DNA of 64,000 nt from positions 62,001-126,000 of the forward strand of contig JABCZH010000004.1 of the NCBI GenBank assembly GCA_013289795.1. Reading direction: 5' to 3'. The notes under the pieces were generated by a model, which did not search any database, was not told where the DNA came from, and was given only the letters and a program-made list of their open reading frames with translations. Each line of letters opens with the position of its first letter. Position 1 is the first letter of the stretch. Below, piece by piece: positions 61,248 through 64,000 of this stretch. This stretch comes from Acidobacteriota bacterium (GTDB taxonomy: Bacteria > Acidobacteriota > Terriglobia > Terriglobales > Acidobacteriaceae). The position numbers and the translations under genes were made by a program.

Positions 61248-62591
61248 ATGCAGGAATTTATTACCGCAGTGCTAGCCGTCGGTGTGGTTCTCGGATTCAT
61301 GATTCTGATCCATGAATTTGGCCATTACGCGGCAGCCAAACTGCTGGGAGTACGGGTCGAAGTGTTCTCCATCGGCTTCGGCAAGCGCCTGCTGGGTTTC
61401 AAGCGCGAGGACACCGACTACCGCATTAGCGCCATTCCCCTGGGCGGCTACGTCAAGATGAGCGGCGAGAACCCGATGGATGAGCGCACCGGCGATCCCG
61501 GGGAGTTTCTCTCTCACCCGCGCTGGCACCGCTTCATTATTGCCATCGCCGGACCGGCCATGAATATCATGCTCGCCATCGGCCTGTTAGCAGGCGTTTA
61601 CATGGTGCACTTCGAGTACCCGGCTTATCTGGAACAGCCCGCAGTAATCGGTTGGGTGGAGCAGGATTCGCCCGCGGCCAAAGTTGGACTTAAACCCGGA
61701 GACCGCATTACCCGTATCGAGAACATCGAGAATCCCACCTGGGAGCAGGTCGAGCCCAAGGTGGAGATGAATCCCAACCAGCCGGTGAACGTCTCCGTCC
61801 AGCGCGGAGATCAAACTCTGAATCTGACTCTTACTCCACAAGCCTATGGCATCTCGCAAATGGGTTTTGCAGGTTGGGACCCGAAGCGTGCCATGGAAGT
61901 GACCGAACTCGAGCCCGGCATGCCAGCCGAGAAAGCTGGCGTCAAGGTTGGCGACCTGATCGTCTCTCTCGACGGACAGCCGGTGCCCGCTCTGGGCTGG
62001 ATGATTGAGTATCTTCAACAGAAAAAAGATAAGCCGATTGCGCTGACCGTGCTGCGCAACGGCCAACCCATCACCTTCAACATTCAGTCGGTGCTGGCGG
62101 ACGTGCAAACCTTGCAGACCAAGGCATACCGCATCGGCGTAGGCAGCTTGCAGTTGAAAGTCGGGAGCCTCTCGTTTGGAGCGGCGCTGCGTCGCTCGGT
62201 CGACGAGAACCGCAAGACTTCGCTTTTGATTCTCGAGTTGATGCAGAAACTGGTGCAGCGCAAGATGTCGATGCGCACCATCGAAGGCCCCATCGGCATC
62301 GGACGCGCCGCCGGAGCCGCCGCCAGCGAAAAAGGCTGGACGCCGCTGCTTTTGCTCACAGGCGCCATCAGCCTGAACCTTGGCATCTTTAATCTTCTGC
62401 CCATCCCCATCCTTGACGGCGGCGTCATCATGCTGCTGCTCATCGAGACTCTGATACGCCGCGACATCAGCCTCCGCATCAAAGAGCGCGTCTATCAAGC
62501 TGCATTTGTTTTCCTGGTGTTGTTCGCGGTCATGGTCATCTACAACGACCTGGCCAAAACTCTGCCCGGCTTGGCGGGAAGACTGCCTTAA
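61248..62591 (+). CDS. rseP: Site-2 (RIP) zinc metalloprotease
   Basis: A 447-residue inner-membrane protease: HEFGH zinc motif in the first helix (residues about 22-26), GFGKRLLGF.. ISAIPLGGYVKMSGE, two PDZ domains (about 125-200 and 215-290), and the second active-site motif NLLPIPILDGG (about 382-392). It performs regulated intramembrane cleavage, typically of anti-sigma factors. AAGGGGAC precedes ATG 61248, 19 bp after dxr. Confidence 0.96.
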   Translation: MQEFITAVLAVGVVLGFMILIHEFGHYAAAKLLGVRVEVFSIGFGKRLLGFKREDTDYRISAIPLGGYVKMSGENPMDERTGDPGEFLSHPRWHRFIIAIAGPAMNIMLAIGLLAGVYMVHFEYPAYLEQPAVIGWVEQDSPAAKVGLKPGDRITRIENIENPTWEQVEPKVEMNPNQPVNVSVQRGDQTLNLTLTPQAYGISQMGFAGWDPKRAMEVTELEPGMPAEKAGVKVGDLIVSLDGQPVPALGWMIEYLQQKKDKPIALTVLRNGQPITFNIQSVLADVQTLQTKAYRIGVGSLQLKVGSLSFGAALRRSVDENRKTSLLILELMQKLVQRKMSMRTIEGPIGIGRAAGAAASEKGWTPLLLLTGAISLNLGIFNLLPIPILDGGVIMLLLIETLIRRDISLRIKERVYQAAFVFLVLFAVMVIYNDLAKTLPGLAGRLP

Positions 62592-62631
62592 GACAGTTCC
62601 CGCTTTCTAGAACTGATCTCCGTCCCGAATC

Positions 62632-64000
62632 CTAGGTGGCTTTGTGCGCGAAGATTGCAGCCAGGTCGCTGCGGCTCGCGATACGGTCGGTCTTGGCTTC
62701 TGCTTGAATGCTCTCCGCAATTTGTCGCGCTTGAGAGTAGTGGGGCGCCGCGTCAGCTGCGTCGCCCGCCAGGTCGAACGCGCTCGCAAGCAGGAAATGG
62801 CTCCGCGCCAGCAGCGCGCGTAGCCCAAGTTTCTCGCTGCGAGTAACCGCGCCTTCGAGCTCCCGCTGCGCCGCCGTAAATTGTTTCTGATTGGTCAGCG
62901 CTTCTCCCAGCAACATCGAACACTGAATGGATAGATATTTCAGGCCCAGGCTGTCTGCTTTTTCCGAGAGGGCACGCAACTGGTTTACGGCCGCACCGGA
63001 GCGCCCTTGCTGGACGGCTAGCCTCGCCAGATTGATCTTCGCCAGCAGAGTGAGCCGCGCGTCCGTGGTGCGCGCCGCCGCCTGCAGAGCCTGATCATAG
63101 AAAGGTGCGGCCGATTTGTAGTCGCCGCGGTAAAAGAAATTATCGCCTTCATAGCCAAGCACGACCGCCACCTGGGCCTGGTTCTTCAGTCCGGCCGCAA
63201 CGGTCAAGGCCTCATCCAGACTCTTTTGCGCGTCGTCGTTACGTCCAGCCTGGGCAAGAGCGTTGCCGTAGCCGCCAAGAATCTCCGCCAGCCAGAAGCC
63301 GGTCTCCTTGGTTTCGCGGAATGTCTTAATGGCATCTTCCTCGGAACTCAGCGCCGCGCCATAGCGTCCTTCGTACCCGAACAGCGTTCCCATGCCGGCC
63401 GACTCGAGGGCGGCCCCGCGAGTGTCGCCGACGCTCCGCCGCAGATCCAAGGCACGCAAATACCACTGCAGCGCCTGATCGTACTGCCCCAGTTTGGCCG
63501 AAGTCTCCGCCAGGTTGTGCACCGTATCCGCGATGTCGCCGGGCACATTCAGTTTTTCGCGGAGTGCCAGGGCTTGCTCAAAGTAAGTCCGCGCATCCTC
63601 GTAATGCGCCATCGACAAATAAGTGTTGCCAATACTATTGAGCACAAGCCCCTGGTCGCTCACGTTGCCCAAGTCAACCTGGATTTGCAGCGACTCTTTG
63701 TACAGCCCGAGCGCTTTATCGTACTGGCTGCGATTGTTGTAGAAGTCCGCCAGATCGTTCAGCACTCTCGCTGCGTCCGCCTTATCCCCCATCTCGCGGT
63801 ATGAGTCCAGCGCGCCGCCGTAATCTTTCAGCGCCTGGTCCGGTTTTCCCAGAGGCTCCTCCGTTTGGGCAATGGATTCAAGACTGTCAGCAATTCCCTT
63901 CTTCAAACCCAGACGGCGCTTGATCGCAAGCGAATCCTGAAAGCTGCGAAAAGCATCTTCCCACTTGGTCAGATCGGAGTAAGCGATCCCCATGGCTTGA
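62632..64000 (-). CDS. TPR-repeat protein, N-terminus beyond the window
   Basis: The visible 456 residues are tandem tetratricopeptide repeats (units such as QALKDYGGALDSYREMGDKADAARVLNDLADFYNN), probably a scaffold protein. The open frame continues past the right edge (Gln-Ala before the ATG at 63993), so the 5' end is missing. The C-terminus ends SDLAAIFAHKAT. It converges on rseP with 40 bp between. Confidence 0.8.
   Translation of the reverse strand, partial: QAMGIAYSDLTKWEDAFRSFQDSLAIKRRLGLKKGIADSLESIAQTEEPLGKPDQALKDYGGALDSYREMGDKADAARVLNDLADFYNNRSQYDKALGLYKESLQIQVDLGNVSDQGLVLNSIGNTYLSMAHYEDARTYFEQALALREKLNVPGDIADTVHNLAETSAKLGQYDQALQWYLRALDLRRSVGDTRGAALESAGMGTLFGYEGRYGAALSSEEDAIKTFRETKETGFWLAEILGGYGNALAQAGRNDDAQKSLDEALTVAAGLKNQAQVAVVLGYEGDNFFYRGDYKSAAPFYDQALQAAARTTDARLTLLAKINLARLAVQQGRSGAAVNQLRALSEKADSLGLKYLSIQCSMLLGEALTNQKQFTAAQRELEGAVTRSEKLGLRALLARSHFLLASAFDLAGDAADAAPHYSQARQIAESIQAEAKTDRIASRSDLAAIFAHKAT

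Overview
The window is GC-rich, densely coded on both strands and almost entirely chromosomal in character. It most resembles an Acidobacteriota of the Terriglobia / Koribacter type. The reasons are the gene families present: VWFA-type secreted proteins, FecR plus W/G/Y-rich surface proteins with low-complexity tails, GloVer-type and YVTN-type propeller repeats, large S9 and M13 peptidases, paired MacB-like permeases, a YpdA (bacillithiol) reductase, and short heptanucleotide repeats between genes. This assignment is an inference from family content; no rRNA is present. I see no phage, IS element, CRISPR array or conjugation module.

Layout. 1-7.5 kb: DUF192 and TonB-like genes, then a minus-strand unit with a frameshifted secreted PQQ-type propeller gene followed by a 25-codon pqqA-like peptide gene, a YVTN propeller protein and a polytopic membrane protein. 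7.5-17.7 kb: type II NADH dehydrogenase, VWFA protein, then a plus-strand run TPR/FlgO-like - NfeD protease - slipin - SPOR protein, a FecR surface protein and an ICMT-like methyltransferase. 17.8-23.6 kb: ArsR regulator, a large hybrid histidine kinase divergent from an HD-GYP response regulator, and a SIMPL protein. 23.6-32.6 kb: glycine-zipper protein, ferredoxin, ssb with an orphan ParD-like gene, PAP2 membrane protein, pterin dehydratase, MFS exporter, S9 peptidase, cyaY and ypdA. 32.7-43.3 kb: fumC, a trypsin-like protease and a MazE-like gene (both frameshifted), EamA exporter, MidA-type methyltransferase, an Asp/Glu racemase-like protein, M13 peptidase and two ABC permeases. 43.6-55 kb: DUF2911 protein, a cluster ending in a 3-hydroxyacyl-CoA dehydrogenase with a stand-alone nuoI, tadA, tRNA-Ser(CGA), a second PAP2 protein, metH, a second nuoI, and an ECF sigma operon. 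55-64 kb: mtgA, a GloVer-repeat protein, the envelope cluster uppS-cdsA-dxr-rseP, and a TPR gene cut by the right edge.

The genes divide into envelope biogenesis (uppS, cdsA, dxr, rseP, mtgA), secreted propellers and peptidases, redox and Fe-S metabolism (ndh, two nuoI, ferredoxin, cyaY, ypdA, fumC) and signalling (hybrid kinase, HD-GYP, ECF sigma). The most unusual items are the pqqA-like peptide gene, two families of 7-bp-period intergenic repeats placed beside housekeeping genes, a dispersed CTCTGTG-type repeat that lies in frame inside metH, and an ECF sigma operon with two unassigned membrane proteins.
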